Positions 33,182 to 43,030 of a stretch of 64,000 bases of DNA are shown here, piece after piece. The notes under the pieces are model-generated. The model was given only the letters and a program-made list of their open reading frames with translations. It was not told where the DNA came from and did not search any database. How positions within the stretch are numbered: position 1 is the stretch's first letter; every line of letters starts with the position of its first letter. Source of the stretch: Streptomyces sp. RPT161. Lineage in GTDB: Bacteria > Actinomycetota > Actinomycetes > Streptomycetales > Streptomycetaceae. Where the stretch lies: assembly GCF_027533845.1 (NCBI RefSeq), contig NZ_JAPZVN010000027.1, positions 1-64,000 on the forward strand. The letters are read 5' to 3'. The position numbers were made by a program, and so were the translations under genes.

Positions 33182-34363
33182 TCAGATCGCTTCGAGCAGC
33201 GTCGCGTTGGCGAGGCCGCCCGCCTCGCACATGGTCTGCAGGCCGTAGCGGGCGCCGCGTTGCTCCATGGTGTGGACGAGGGTGGTCATCAGACGGGTGC
33301 CGCTGGCGCCCAGTGGGTGACCCAGTGCGATGGCACCGCCGTTGACGTTGACCTTCGCCGGATCCGCGCCGGTCTCCTGCAGCCAGGCCAGGACGACGCT
33401 GGCGAACGCCTCGTTGACTTCGAACAGGTCGATGTCCGCCAGTCGCAACCCGGCGCGACGCAGCACCTTCTCAGTGGCCGGGATGACCCCGGTGAGCATC
33501 AGCAGCGGGTCGGATCCGGTGACCGCGAAGCTGTGCAGCCGGGCCTTGGGGCGAAGGCCGAGTCGGGCGGCGGTCTGGCTGGAGGTGATCAGCACGGCGG
33601 AGGCTCCGTCGTTGATCGGGCTGCTGTTGCCCGCCGTGACCGACCAGTCGATCTGCGGGAAGCGTTCGGCGAAGCCCGGGTCGGCGAAGGCCGGACGCAG
33701 CCCGGCGAGAACGTCGGGCGTGGTGCCTGGGCGTACCGACTCGTCGGCGGTCACCACACCGGAGTCCGTGGTGACCGGGGCCAGTTCGGCGTCGAACAGT
33801 CCGTCGGCGTGGGCCTTGGCCGCGCGCTGGTGCGAGGTGGTGGCGAACTCGTCCATCCGCTCCCGGCCCAGCGACCACTTGGCGGCGATCAACTCGGCGC
33901 TGATGCCCTGCGGTACCAGCCCGTCGGGGTAGCGGGCGGCGATCCCCGGGCCGAACGGGTCGGCGCCCGGCGGCACGTTGGACCACATCGGAACCCTGCT
34001 CATCGACTCCACGCCACACGCGACGACCAGGTCGTAGGCGCCGGAGATGACGCCCTGGGCGGCGAAGTGGACGGCCTGCTGGGACGAGCCGCACTGCCGG
34101 TCGACGGTGGTGGCCGGGACGGACTCGGGGAGTCCGGCCGACAGCCAGGCGTTACGGGTGGTGTTCATCGCCTGCTCGCGGACCTGGTCCACGCATCCGC
34201 CGATGACGTCGTCGACGAGTGCGGGATCCACGCCGCCGCGGTCGAGGAGGGTGCTGAGGGTGTGGGCGAGCAGTTCGACCGGATGGACTCCGGCGAGCGC
34301 GCCGCCCGGCTTTCCCTTGCCGATCGGAGTGCGTACGGCTCCGACGATGACCGCGTCATTCAT
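33182..34363 (-). CDS. Acetyl-CoA C-acyltransferase (thiolase)
   Basis: A 393-residue thiolase. The acyl-accepting Cys is in DRQCGSSQQAVHFAA near residue 90; the catalytic His is in GGAIALGHPLGASG and the second Cys, C379, in MCEAGG. Length is normal. It acts in fatty-acid beta-oxidation or in making acetoacetyl-CoA; no partner hydratase or dehydrogenase is adjacent. The ATG start has AGGAGG nine bases upstream. It diverges from an HxlR-type regulator across two inverted repeats, a probable regulatory pair. Confidence 0.93.
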   Translation of the reverse strand: MNDAVIVGAVRTPIGKGKPGGALAGVHPVELLAHTLSTLLDRGGVDPALVDDVIGGCVDQVREQAMNTTRNAWLSAGLPESVPATTVDRQCGSSQQAVHFAAQGVISGAYDLVVACGVESMSRVPMWSNVPPGADPFGPGIAARYPDGLVPQGISAELIAAKWSLGRERMDEFATTSHQRAAKAHADGLFDAELAPVTTDSGVVTADESVRPGTTPDVLAGLRPAFADPGFAERFPQIDWSVTAGNSSPINDGASAVLITSSQTAARLGLRPKARLHSFAVTGSDPLLMLTGVIPATEKVLRRAGLRLADIDLFEVNEAFASVVLAWLQETGADPAKVNVNGGAIALGHPLGASGTRLMTTLVHTMEQRGARYGLQTMCEAGGLANATLLEAI

Positions 34364-34417
34364 GTCCGGCTGCCTCCTGGGCGATCGGCGGCGGTGGGTC
34401 CCCGATCGCATGGCCGC

Positions 34418-34470
34418 GAGTGAGTTTGAAATCCGAACTCACTCTAGCCTAGTGGGTTTGAGAAGCAAAC
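34418..34470. promoter_or_regulatory. Two inverted repeats between thiolase and HxlR genes
   Basis: GAGTGAGTT (34418-34426) and AACTCACTC (34436-34444) are perfect arms separated by nine bases, and GTTTG-AGAAG-CAAAC (34456-34470) is a second symmetric element close to the HxlR start. Both fall in an unusually AT-rich 130-base divergent promoter. HxlR-type repressors commonly bind such dyads and autoregulate. Confidence 0.7.
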
Positions 34471-34491
34471 GCGCGCAAATATGCTGGGACG

Positions 34492-34947
34492 GTGAAGAAC
34501 CCACGCCCGTGCTCGGTGGCCGACACCCTCGCCGTCGTAGGGGAGAAGTACGCCCTGCTCGTGCTCCGCGAGGCGTTCCTCGGGGTACGGCGCTTCGACG
34601 CGATGGTCCGCAACATCGGCGCCCCGCGCGACGTGCTGGCCACCCGGCTGCGCCGACTCGTGGAGGCGGGGGTGCTGGAGAAGCTCCCGTACAGCGAGCG
34701 GCCGAGGCGCTTCGAGTACCGCCCCACCCCGGCGGGCTGGGAGCTGCAGCCGGTACTGCTGATGCTCATGAAGTGGGGCGACCGGCACCTCGCCGACCGA
34801 CCGCCGATGGTGCTGGAACACTCCTGCGGCGCCGACCTGACCCCGGTCGTGGTCTGCGGCCACTGCGGTCAGCAGGCCGACCAGGGCACCCTCACCCCGC
34901 ACGTCCAGGCCCCCGGCTGGACCCGCACCGGCCCGGCCGCCGACTGA
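34492..34947 (+). CDS. HxlR-family transcriptional regulator
   Basis: A 151-residue winged-helix regulator of the HxlR type. The N-terminus CSVADTLAVVGEKYALLVLR, the REAFLGVRRFDAMVRNIGAP segment and LATRLRRLVEAGVLEKLPY are standard. The last 35 residues add a HSCG...VVCGHCGQ segment with Cys residues that could sense zinc or oxidants. The start is GTG. It probably represses the divergent thiolase gene and itself. Confidence 0.9.
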   Translation: MKNPRPCSVADTLAVVGEKYALLVLREAFLGVRRFDAMVRNIGAPRDVLATRLRRLVEAGVLEKLPYSERPRRFEYRPTPAGWELQPVLLMLMKWGDRHLADRPPMVLEHSCGADLTPVVVCGHCGQQADQGTLTPHVQAPGWTRTGPAAD

Positions 34948-35014
34948 GACACACGGCGCCGCGGATCAACGCCTGCGGCGGCGCCCAGCGGCGATATGGA
35001 TGCAAGCTGGGGAC

Positions 35015-36148
35015 ATGCCCCTTCGGCCGCTCAGCGGAAGTCCACGCACCTGGCAGCCCGGACATGCGCCAGCGCTGGTCGTGATCCCGTTGGCGCTCAT
35101 CGCCGCGGTCGTCACCGCCGACCTGCTCGCCCCGCCGCACATCCATCTGGGCCCGCTGCTGGTGGCGGCCCCCGCGGTCTCGGTGGCGTTCGCCGGCGCC
35201 CGGCTCACGTCGCTCATCGGGTTGCTCGCGGTCGGGGCGCAGATGCTGATCGGGGTGTATCGGGAGTCGCTGACCTCGGCCAACATCGACGCCCAGATCG
35301 CCGCGCTGGTCGTGGTCTCCGCCCTGCTGGTCGTCTTCTGCCTGGTACGGGACCGGCGCGAACGGCAACTGCACCGGGTGCGGTCGGTCGCCGAGGCCGC
35401 CCAGCACGTGCTGCTGCGACCGCTGCCCCGGCGCAGCGGCCCGCTGCGAATCGGCTGCCTGTACCTGCCCGCCGAGGAGGAGGCCGAAATGGGCGGCGAC
35501 CTGTACGCCGCCGCCCGCACCCCCACCAGCACCCGGCTGCTCATCGGCGATGTGCGCGGCAAGGGCCTGGCCGCCATCAGCCATGCCGCGCTGCTGCTCG
35601 GCGCCTTCCGTGCCGCCGCCCACCGGCTGGCCACCCTGCCCCGGCTGGCCATCCATCTCGACGGCGCCACCCGCTGGGACTCCAGCCAGTGGCGCTCGGC
35701 GTCGGACGAGGACACCGACGAGTTCTTCGCGACCGCGATCTTCATGGACATCCCCGACGACGAGTCGGTCGTCCACATGATCGTCTGCGGCCACCCGCCC
35801 CCGCTGCTGTTCCGCGACAACGAAGTGACCACGCTGCGGCCGAAGGCCAGCCATCTGCCCATCGGCCTGGGGGGAATGGTCGACGCCATTGAGTACGAGG
35901 TCGAGACGTCCCCGTTCGAGACCGACGACCTGCTGCTGTTCTACACCGACGGGGTGATCGAGGCCCGTGACGCGAAAGGGCGCTTCTACCCGCTCGCCGA
36001 ACGGGCGGCGGCCTGGGCCAAGGACGACCCCGACGAAGTGGTCCGCAAGCTCCGCGACGACCTGCTGGACCATGCCCAGGGCCACCTCGGCGACGACGCG
36101 GCCGTGGTCGCCATCCGCCGCGGCGGCCCCGCCACCAAACTTCCGTAA
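35015..36148 (+). CDS. Membrane-anchored PP2C/SpoIIE-type phosphatase
   Basis: A 377-residue phosphatase with three to four hydrophobic segments in its first 110 residues and a PP2C/SpoIIE domain after about residue 130. Metal-site motifs are present: EMGGDLYAA, LIGDVRGKGLAAI, LLLFYTDGVIEARD and GDDAAVVAIRR. It is a paralogue of the 5020-6111 protein. An in-frame ATG at 35000 is also possible; 35015 was preferred because the conserved-looking MPLRPL start follows it. It probably dephosphorylates a regulator of the anti-anti-sigma type, not found nearby. Confidence 0.85.
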   Translation: MPLRPLSGSPRTWQPGHAPALVVIPLALIAAVVTADLLAPPHIHLGPLLVAAPAVSVAFAGARLTSLIGLLAVGAQMLIGVYRESLTSANIDAQIAALVVVSALLVVFCLVRDRRERQLHRVRSVAEAAQHVLLRPLPRRSGPLRIGCLYLPAEEEAEMGGDLYAAARTPTSTRLLIGDVRGKGLAAISHAALLLGAFRAAAHRLATLPRLAIHLDGATRWDSSQWRSASDEDTDEFFATAIFMDIPDDESVVHMIVCGHPPPLLFRDNEVTTLRPKASHLPIGLGGMVDAIEYEVETSPFETDDLLLFYTDGVIEARDAKGRFYPLAERAAAWAKDDPDEVVRKLRDDLLDHAQGHLGDDAAVVAIRRGGPATKLP

Positions 36149-36173
36149 CCGTGGAGGAGTTGGCGTCCCCCCG

Positions 36174-37223
36174 TCACGTGTCGGGCGGCGGGGGCAGCCG
36201 TAGGTGCGCCAGGTCCGCGGGCACCGGCGCGGCCGGGCGGATGAACGGCGGGGCCTGGTCCGCCGACGCGGGCGCGTCGGCCAGCCGGAAGCGGTCCCTC
36301 AGCCGCCGGTAGAAGTCGGTCTGGCCGAGCCGCAGCAGCCGCAGCCGGGCCGGAGCCTTGTAGGCGGCCACCCAGTCGCCGGGGTTCAGCACTCCGCGCA
36401 ACTGGCCGTCGATGCTGACCGCCACCTGCCCGGACTGCGGCAACACCCGCACCGCGATGGCCTCGTCCGCCGATGCCACCACGGTGCGGTCGAACGCCAT
36501 GTGAGCCGCGACCGGGGTGAACACCACCGCGTCCGTGTACGGCGAGACGACGGGCCCCCCGGCCGCGAAGCTGTACGCCGTGGAGCCGGTGGGGGTGGCC
36601 ACGATGACCGCGTCGGCGGAGTAGGCGGCGAGCAACTGGCCGGTGATGTAGACGCCAAGGCTGGCCTGCCGGTCCCGGGCGAGCTTCTCGAAGACCACGT
36701 CGTTGACGGCGATGACGTCCAGCGCGACGCCCCAGCCGACCTCCTGGTCACTGCGGGCCTTCGGCGGCGGCAGGGCGGGGCCGCGCGCGTAGCACAGCAG
36801 CGCCTCCATGCCGATCGGCATCTCCAGCGGGCGGGACGCCCGCAGCGTGAGCATCATGCGCTCCTCGACGGTGGCCCGCCCCTGGTACACCTCTTCCAGC
36901 GCGTCCAGCACCTCGTCCGCGGTGGTCTCGGTGAGGAATCCGAGACGGCCCACGTTCACGCCCAGGACCGCCGCGCCGTTCTTGGCCGCGATGCGCGCAC
37001 CCCGCAGGAACGTGCCGTCGCCGCCGAAGGTGACGATCAGGTCGGGGTGCCCGGCCGCCGCCGCCTCCTCCTGGCCGCTGCGCCGCGGGATGTCGCTGCG
37101 CCACACGTCGATCTCGGTGCAGGGGATACCCCGGTCCGCACACCAGGCGCGTACGGCGCCAGCCGCCGCGACCGCTACGGGGCGGGCCTGGTGGACCACT
37201 AGGCCAAGCCGGTTGACAGCCAT
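36174..37223 (-). CDS. nadK: NAD kinase
   Basis: A 349-residue NAD kinase (ATP + NAD to NADP). The GGDGT motif is at residues 67-71, the NE/D-type motif follows as AVNDVV, and the glycine-rich conserved region is TPTGSTAYSFAAGGP. ATG 37223 was chosen because GGAG lies six bases before it; an in-frame GTG four codons upstream contains that site. The protein is longer than typical NadK because of a Pro-rich C-terminal tail and an insert (PALPPPKARSDQEVGWG). Streptomycetes often carry two NAD kinases and this may be the accessory one. Confidence 0.9.
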   Translation of the reverse strand: MAVNRLGLVVHQARPVAVAAAGAVRAWCADRGIPCTEIDVWRSDIPRRSGQEEAAAAGHPDLIVTFGGDGTFLRGARIAAKNGAAVLGVNVGRLGFLTETTADEVLDALEEVYQGRATVEERMMLTLRASRPLEMPIGMEALLCYARGPALPPPKARSDQEVGWGVALDVIAVNDVVFEKLARDRQASLGVYITGQLLAAYSADAVIVATPTGSTAYSFAAGGPVVSPYTDAVVFTPVAAHMAFDRTVVASADEAIAVRVLPQSGQVAVSIDGQLRGVLNPGDWVAAYKAPARLRLLRLGQTDFYRRLRDRFRLADAPASADQAPPFIRPAAPVPADLAHLRLPPPPDT

Positions 37224-37274
37224 CGTCGTCTCCACGGTAGAGCCAAGCGGGCCACGGGGCGCGCCGGGCGCGCC

Positions 37275-39620
37275 TCACTCGCGGCGGGTGGGCCGGCGGC
37301 CGGGTGGCTGCTCCGGTTCCGGGCGCGTCGTGGTGGGCGCGAGCGGACGGGTCTGCGGGCCCTTGTCGGAGACGGTGACCATCTCGTCGCAGTGCCGGAT
37401 CTCCAGCGGCGCGCCCTCCAGCAGGGTGTATGTGGCGGACGCGTCGGTGATCTCGACCCGTAGCCGCCGCCCGCGCATCTGCACCGCGAACGCGAGCCGC
37501 CGCAGCCGCTCGGGCAGCCGCGGCGCGAAGCACAGCACCCCGTCACGGTGCCGCATGCCGCCGAAGCCCGCGACGAGGGTGAGCCAGGTACCGGCGAGCG
37601 AGGCGATGTGCAGCCCGTCCCGGGTGTTGTTCTCCAGGTCGTGCAGGTCCATCAGGGCCGCCTCCGACAGGTAGTCGTAGGCCAGCCCCAGGTGGCCGAC
37701 CTCGGCCGCCATCACTCCCTGCACGCACGCCGACAGTGAGGAGTCCCGTACCGTCAGTGCCTCGTAGTAGTCGAAGTTGCGCGCCTTCTGCTCCTCGTCG
37801 AAGGCGTCACCGCGCACGAACATCGCGAACACCAGGTCCGCCTGTTTGACCACCTGCTTGCGGTACAGGTCGAAGTACGGGAAGTGCAGCAGCAGCGGGT
37901 ACTGGTCGGGCTGGGTACGGTCGAAGTCCCACACCTGGTGGCGGGTGAACCCGGCGGACTGCTCGTGCACGCGCAGCGCGCTGTTGTACGGCAGGGTCAT
38001 CGCGTCGGCGGCGTCGCGCCAGGCGGCGGTCTCCTCGTCGTCGACCCCCAGGGCGGCCCCCTCCTTCTCGTGGCGTTCCACGGCGCTGGCGGCGGCCCGC
38101 AGGTTCAACTGGGCCAGCAGATTGGTGTACAGGTTGTCGTCCGCGACGGCGCTGTACTCGTCGGGCCCGGTCACCCCGTCGATGTGGAAGCGGCCGTGCG
38201 GATCGTGGTGGCCCAGGGAGTGCCACAGCCGCGCGGTCTCCACCAGCAGTTCCACGCCGGTCTCCCGCTCGAACTCCTCGTCGTCGGTGACCGCCACATA
38301 GCGGGTCACGGCGTACGCGATGTCTGCGTTGACGTGGAAGGCGGCGGTTCCGGCCGGCCAGTAGCCGGAGCACTCCGAACCCTCGATGGTGCGCCAGGGG
38401 AAGGCCGCTCCCTTCAGGCTCAGTTGGCGGGCGCGGTCCCGGGCGGCCGGCAGCGTGGACTGCCGCCAGCGCAGCGCGTCGGCCACCGCGTGCGGCGCGG
38501 TGTGGGTGAGCACCGGCAGTACGAAGCTCTCGGTGTCCCAGAACGAGTGCCCGTCATAGCCGGAACCGGTCAGGCCCTTCGACGGAATCGCCCGCTGCTC
38601 GGCGCGCGCTCCGGCCTGCAGTACGTGGAACAGGGCGAAGCGGATGGCCTGTTGGATCTCCTCGTCGCCGTCGATCTCGACGTCACCGCGCGCCCAGAAC
38701 TCGTCCAGGTAGTCGCGCTGCTCGTCCAGCAGCCCCTGCCAGCCCGTGCTGCGGGCCGCGGCCAGCGCGGCCTCCGTCTGGTCGCGCACAGCCGGCCGGG
38801 AGCGGCCCCCGGACCAGCCGTAGGCGACGAACTTCTCCAGCCGCAGCGTCTCGCCGGGTGCCAGCTCGGAGGTGACGGTGAGTCGGCCGATGTGCCCGCT
38901 GCTCTCGCTGGCGGACTGGGTGGACGGCGGCCCCTGCACGATGTGGTCGGCGGCCGCCGCGACCCGCAGCCCGCTGTGCTTGGTGCAGTGCAGCAGCCGC
39001 ATCCGCATGCCGTCGGAGTAGTGCTCCTCCGGCATCAGTGGGGACTCCAGAACGGCGGAGACCCGGGGGTCGCCGGTGGTCTTCGGCAACTGCTCGTTGG
39101 CCACGAGTTCGGACTGGACGACTATCCTCACCTTGGCGTCCAGCGGCTCCACCTCGTAGGCGACGGCTGCCACGGAGCGCTGGGTGAGCGAGACCAGGCG
39201 GGTGGAGCGCACCCTGATGGTGGTTCCGGCGGGCGAGGTCCACTCACACGTACGGTGCAGGAATCCGCCGCGCAGGTCCAGGACGCGTTCGTGGGAACGC
39301 AGCCGCCCGTAGCGCAGATCGAACGGTTCGTCATCCACCAGCAGCCGGATGATCTTGCCGTTGGTCACGTTGATCATGGTCTGGCCGGACTCCGGAAAGC
39401 CGTAACCCGCCTCGGCGTACGGCAGCGGATGCACCTCGTGCACGCCGTTGAGGTAACTGCCGGGCAGGCCGTGCGGCTCGCCCTCGTCCAGGTTGCCGCG
39501 CCAGCCGACATGCCCGTTGGACAGTGCGAACACCGACTCGCTCTGCGCGAGTACGTCGAGGTGCAGGCTGGTCTCGCGCAGGCGCCAGGGCTCGACCGCG
39601 AACGACGGGTGGCTGATCAT
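37275..39620 (-). CDS. Glycoside hydrolase family 65 disaccharide phosphorylase
   Basis: A 781-residue GH65 enzyme. The N-terminal super-sandwich starts [20 protein letters not shown] and the (alpha/alpha)6 barrel shows [16 protein letters not shown] and the general acid Glu488 in GVTGPDEY. Members phosphorolyse trehalose, maltose, kojibiose or related alpha-glucosides to beta-glucose-1-phosphate plus sugar, or hydrolyse trehalose. The coupled upstream gene (ATGA overlap) is a beta-phosphoglucomutase-type HAD protein, which strongly favours a phosphorylase releasing beta-glucose-1-phosphate. Which disaccharide is not decidable from sequence. Confidence 0.92.
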   Translation of the reverse strand: MISHPSFAVEPWRLRETSLHLDVLAQSESVFALSNGHVGWRGNLDEGEPHGLPGSYLNGVHEVHPLPYAEAGYGFPESGQTMINVTNGKIIRLLVDDEPFDLRYGRLRSHERVLDLRGGFLHRTCEWTSPAGTTIRVRSTRLVSLTQRSVAAVAYEVEPLDAKVRIVVQSELVANEQLPKTTGDPRVSAVLESPLMPEEHYSDGMRMRLLHCTKHSGLRVAAAADHIVQGPPSTQSASESSGHIGRLTVTSELAPGETLRLEKFVAYGWSGGRSRPAVRDQTEAALAAARSTGWQGLLDEQRDYLDEFWARGDVEIDGDEEIQQAIRFALFHVLQAGARAEQRAIPSKGLTGSGYDGHSFWDTESFVLPVLTHTAPHAVADALRWRQSTLPAARDRARQLSLKGAAFPWRTIEGSECSGYWPAGTAAFHVNADIAYAVTRYVAVTDDEEFERETGVELLVETARLWHSLGHHDPHGRFHIDGVTGPDEYSAVADDNLYTNLLAQLNLRAAASAVERHEKEGAALGVDDEETAAWRDAADAMTLPYNSALRVHEQSAGFTRHQVWDFDRTQPDQYPLLLHFPYFDLYRKQVVKQADLVFAMFVRGDAFDEEQKARNFDYYEALTVRDSSLSACVQGVMAAEVGHLGLAYDYLSEAALMDLHDLENNTRDGLHIASLAGTWLTLVAGFGGMRHRDGVLCFAPRLPERLRRLAFAVQMRGRRLRVEITDASATYTLLEGAPLEIRHCDEMVTVSDKGPQTRPLAPTTTRPEPEQPPGRRPTRRE

Positions 39621-40360
39621 GCGTGGTCCTCCAGTAGGTCCGCGAGGTCGCGCACCACGACGTCCGCGCCGTGTGCCCGCAGGGCGTCCGCCTGGCCGAC
39701 GCGGTCCACGCCCACCACGTAACCGAAGTGGCCGCCGCGACCCGCGTCCATCCCCGCCAGGGCGTCCTCGAAAACGGCCGCCGCCGAGGGCTCGACGCCC
39801 AGGTCGTGCGCGGCCTCCAGGTAGGTGTCCGGGTGCGGCTTGCCCGGAAGCTTGCGCTCCGCCGCGACGATGCCGTCGATGCGCACATCGAAGCACTTCT
39901 CCATACCGACCGAGACCAGCACGTCACGGCAGTTGGCGCTGGAGGAGACCACCGCCGTGCCCAGCCCGGCGGCGCGCACCGCCTCGACGTAGCGGACCGA
40001 ACCCGGATATGCCTCGACGCCCTCGGTACGGATCTTCTCCAGCAGGAGCTCGTTCTTCCGGTTGCCCAGACCCCGCACGGTCTCCCGGTCTGGCGGGTCG
40101 TCATCGCCGCCCTCCGGCAACTCGATGCCGCGCGAGGCGAGGAATGTCCGCACACCGTCCGCACGCGGGCGACCGTCGACGTACTCGTCGTAGTCGGCGA
40201 CCGCGTCGAACGGGCGGAAGCCCGGCCCCTCGCGGCGCCGCAGGAACTCGTCGAACGTCGCCTTCCACGCGGCGGCGTGCACCACCGCGGTCTTCGTCAG
40301 CACACCGTCAAGGTCGAACAAGCACGCCCGGATGCCGTCCGGGAGACCGATCTTCGTCAT
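39617..40360 (-). CDS. HAD-family beta-phosphoglucomutase
   Basis: A 247-residue HAD hydrolase-fold protein with the nucleophile and general-acid aspartates D16 and D18 in [10 protein letters not shown], the Ser/Thr motif in VVSSSANC, the Lys in [11 protein letters not shown] and the acidic motif [12 protein letters not shown]. This set matches beta-phosphoglucomutase, which turns beta-glucose-1-phosphate into glucose-6-phosphate. The overlap of four bases with the GH65 gene supports that role. The frame is open further upstream; ATG 40360 starts just before the HAD core but has no clear ribosome site. Confidence 0.88.
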   Translation of the reverse strand: MTKIGLPDGIRACLFDLDGVLTKTAVVHAAAWKATFDEFLRRREGPGFRPFDAVADYDEYVDGRPRADGVRTFLASRGIELPEGGDDDPPDRETVRGLGNRKNELLLEKIRTEGVEAYPGSVRYVEAVRAAGLGTAVVSSSANCRDVLVSVGMEKCFDVRIDGIVAAERKLPGKPHPDTYLEAAHDLGVEPSAAAVFEDALAGMDAGRGGHFGYVVGVDRVGQADALRAHGADVVVRDLADLLEDHA

Positions 40361-40603
40361 GGAACGCGCGTGCCCGCGCCCCGTCCCCGGCATGCCTGTC
40401 ACCGGCCCGGGCCAGCCGGACGCCGGAGAGTTGTCAGCCATGCCGACGAATCGGGCACCGCACTCGGCGTAGGGCGGACCTGGCCGCCGCCGTGGTTTTT
40501 CCACAACCCGGCAGGGGAGGCGGCGCGTTAGGAGTCACCGGCCAGGCGGTGCCGTCACACTGGCCCGGAGGCGGTGCACGACGAGAGGTCAGGTGAGGTC
40601 TCC
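40361..40603. promoter_or_regulatory. Divergent promoter region between the beta-PGM and KimA-like genes
   Basis: About 240 bases with no supportable ORF. GTGG-TTTTT-CCAC (40492-40504) is a small hairpin. AGGTGAGG at about 40591-40598 is the ribosome site for GTG 40604. I looked for the c-di-AMP riboswitch that precedes B. subtilis kimA and did not find its conserved segments. Confidence 0.4.
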
Positions 40604-42418
40604 GTGACGTTTGGACTGGCTCCCCGCAAGGCGCAGCCGAGGGTGCCGTTGCGCCATGGCGAGGGCGACAAGTCCCGTCTGACCGGCGTAGAGGGCCTGG
40701 CCGCGCTCTCCCTTGACGCGCTCAGCTCGGTGGCATACGGCCCCGAGGCGATCGTCGTCGTCCTGGTCGCGGCCGGGACCGGAGCGCTGACCGCCGCACT
40801 CCCGATCACCCTGGTCATCACCGGCCTGCTGGTGGTGCTCACCATCTCCTACTGCCAGGTGATCGCGGTCCACCCGGACGGCGGCGGGGCCTACGCGGTG
40901 GCCAAGAAGAACCTGGGAGCGCGGGCCAGCCTGCTGGCGGCGGCAAGCCTGGTGGTGGACTACGTGCTGACCGTGGCGGTCAGCCTCGCCGCGGGCGCGG
41001 GCAGCCTCGCCTCTGCCTTCCCCGTGCTCGGCCACCATCTGCTGGCCGTCTGCCTGGGCGGCCTCGCCCTGCTCACCGCCGTGAACCTGCGCGGTATCGC
41101 GGAGAGCGCCCGCTTCCTGATGCTGCCCACGGTGCTGTTCATCGTGAGCATCCTCGGCATCGTCGTCGTGGACCTGCTGCGCTCCCATCCGGCCGCCACC
41201 GTGGGTACCGCGCAACCCGTCCATGCCTCCGAATCCCTCGGCCTGCTTCTGCTGTTGAAGGCATTCTCCTCCGGATGCTCCGCGCTGACCGGAGTGGAGG
41301 CGATCGCCAACGGCGTACCGGCGTTCCGCGAGCCACGCGTCAAACGCGCTCAGCACACCGAGTTGATGCTGGGCACACTGCTCGCCGTGATGCTCGTCGG
41401 CCTGTCGATCCTGATCCGCCGCGACCATGTCGCACCACGCGGGGGAGTGACCGTACTGGCCCAACTGACCGCCGGTGCCTACGGAACCGGCTGGCCGTAC
41501 TACGCGAGCAACCTCATCGTCACCCTCGCCCTCGGGCTGGCCGCGAACACCAGCTTCGGCGGACTGCCCGTGCTGATGAGCCTGTTGTCCCGCGACAACA
41601 GGCTGCCGCACGTGTTCGGCCTGCGCGCCGAACGCCCGGTGTACCGCTACGGAGTGGTGGCCCTGGCGGTGCTGGCCGCCGCGCTGCTGATCGCGGTGGG
41701 CGGCAACACCCAGCGGCTGATCCCGCTGTTCGCCATCGGGGTGTTCATCGGCTTCACCATCAGCCAGGTGGGCCTGGTACGGCACTGGGCCAAGGAGCGC
41801 CCGGACGGCTGGGTGCCCCGGGCGCTGATCAACGGCACCGGCGCGGTGCTCACCGCGGTGGCGTGTCTGGTCCTGCTCACCACCAAGTTCATGGCCGGCG
41901 CCTGGGTGGTGGTCATCGCGGTGCCGCTGCTGATGCTGCTGTTCACCCGAATCCACCGGTACTACACGGTCGTTGGCGCCGAGCTGGGGCTGGGCCGGAT
42001 TCCCGGCAGGCCGATCGAGGGCAGCAGCCTGGTCATCGTTCCGCTGGGCGAGATCAGCAAGCTCGCCCAGGCCGCGATCAGCGCCGCCCTCGCCCTCGGC
42101 GGCGAGGTCGTCGCACTGTCCGTGCACACCGACCCCGACAAGGCCGAAGGGCTGCGGCGCAGATGGCAGGAGTGGAACCCGGGCGTTCCACTCGACATCG
42201 TCGACAGCCCGCAGCGCTCCCTGGTCCAGCCCATCGTCGACTACGTACAGCACGCCGCACGCGACGGCAGAGTGGTCGCCGTGCTGATCCCGCAGGTCGA
42301 ACCCCGCCACCGGCGCTACGAGTTCCTGCAGAACCAGCGCGGCCTCCTGCTCGCCACCGCCCTGCGCTACCGCACTGACGCGGTCGTGAGCGTCCTGCCG
42401 TACCGGTTGAGCGTATAG
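40604..42418 (+). CDS. KimA-like APC-family potassium transporter
   Basis: A 604-residue membrane protein with about twelve hydrophobic helices and a cytoplasmic C-terminal domain of about 150 residues that resembles a universal-stress fold. The motifs LSLDALSSVAYGPEAIVVVL, HPDGGGAYAVAKKNLG, NLRGIAESARFLMLPT and AFSSGCSALTGVEAIANGVP match, from memory, the KimA (YdaO) K+/H+ symporters of Firmicutes and their actinobacterial relatives. GTG 40604 was preferred for its ribosome site; an in-frame GTG at 40574 is possible. Position 5 kb from the kdp operon supports a potassium role; an amino-acid substrate cannot be excluded. Confidence 0.78.
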   Translation: MTFGLAPRKAQPRVPLRHGEGDKSRLTGVEGLAALSLDALSSVAYGPEAIVVVLVAAGTGALTAALPITLVITGLLVVLTISYCQVIAVHPDGGGAYAVAKKNLGARASLLAAASLVVDYVLTVAVSLAAGAGSLASAFPVLGHHLLAVCLGGLALLTAVNLRGIAESARFLMLPTVLFIVSILGIVVVDLLRSHPAATVGTAQPVHASESLGLLLLLKAFSSGCSALTGVEAIANGVPAFREPRVKRAQHTELMLGTLLAVMLVGLSILIRRDHVAPRGGVTVLAQLTAGAYGTGWPYYASNLIVTLALGLAANTSFGGLPVLMSLLSRDNRLPHVFGLRAERPVYRYGVVALAVLAAALLIAVGGNTQRLIPLFAIGVFIGFTISQVGLVRHWAKERPDGWVPRALINGTGAVLTAVACLVLLTTKFMAGAWVVVIAVPLLMLLFTRIHRYYTVVGAELGLGRIPGRPIEGSSLVIVPLGEISKLAQAAISAALALGGEVVALSVHTDPDKAEGLRRRWQEWNPGVPLDIVDSPQRSLVQPIVDYVQHAARDGRVVAVLIPQVEPRHRRYEFLQNQRGLLLATALRYRTDAVVSVLPYRLSV

Positions 42419-42421
42419 CGG

Positions 42422-42685
42422 CTACGGCGTTGCGGTGAGCCGCTCCACCAGCCAGTCCGCGCCGTGCAGATCGATGCGGGCGCTGAACTGCCGTGCTGCG
42501 CCCAGCCCTCCGCAACGCTGCGCCAGGGGCTCGATGACGTACGGATTCAGCTCGTCCCAGTCGATCCGGTACGGGCCGCTGACCGTCGCCGTGGCCCGGA
42601 TCCTCGGTTCGTGCGCGGCGCTTACGGCGGCGTAGAACCCGCCAAGGCTGAGCCCGATCACCCCGGTCCTGGCGGCGTCGACACC
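42422..42685 (-). pseudogene. Fragment of a serine hydrolase (prolyl-oligopeptidase/FrsA-like)
   Basis: On the minus strand, about 87 codons read as the middle of an alpha/beta hydrolase: VDAARTGVIGLSLGGFYAA with the nucleophile Ser, then AHEPRIRATATVSGPYRIDW and a short tail to a stop at 42422. The front part and the Asp/His part are missing. No start or ribosome site precedes it. The fragment directly abuts the transposase-like scrap that reads the other way. Confidence 0.55.
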
Positions 42686-42799
42686 GGGACGGCCCTCCAG
42701 CGCGTCGGTCTCGCCGACGACTTCGGCATCACCGAACGGGCCGGCGGCCCGAACCTCGGCCTGCCGCACTTCACCCTGGCCAACTGCCACCACCGCAGC

Positions 42800-42958
42800 C
42801 ACCCCGCGCAAACCCAGGCCCTGCACCGCTACCTGCGCTGGCGCAACGCCAACTCCCGCCACCCCGACGTACTTGCCGCCCAACGCAAGGAACGCGCCCG
42901 CATCCGCAGCGAGAAGGGCATCCGCTGGCGCGGACGCCCCCTCAACGCCGCAGCCTGA
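42800..42958 (+). pseudogene. C-terminal scrap of a probable transposase
   Basis: The last 52 codons of an open frame read ALHRYLRWRNANSRHPDVLA and AQRKERARIRSEKGIRWRG before a stop at 42958. Basic tails of this kind occur at the end of actinobacterial transposases as I remember them. No catalytic DDE region and no terminal inverted repeats are visible. It is probably what is left of an insertion that disrupted this stretch. Confidence 0.4.
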
Positions 42959-43030
42959 CCGACGCGAACCGCAGCCCCCGGAGTGCCGAAAGGGACAAGT
43001 TCACGAGAAGGACAGCGACAGAAGGACGAC

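Noticed and set aside
40361-40603. c-di-AMP riboswitch before the KimA-like gene
   Set aside because: Expected by analogy with B. subtilis kimA, but conserved segments are absent and the gap is short.
42690-42960. A complete insertion sequence
   Set aside because: Only a short C-terminal transposase-like tail is seen; there is no catalytic region, no terminal inverted repeat and no target-site duplication.
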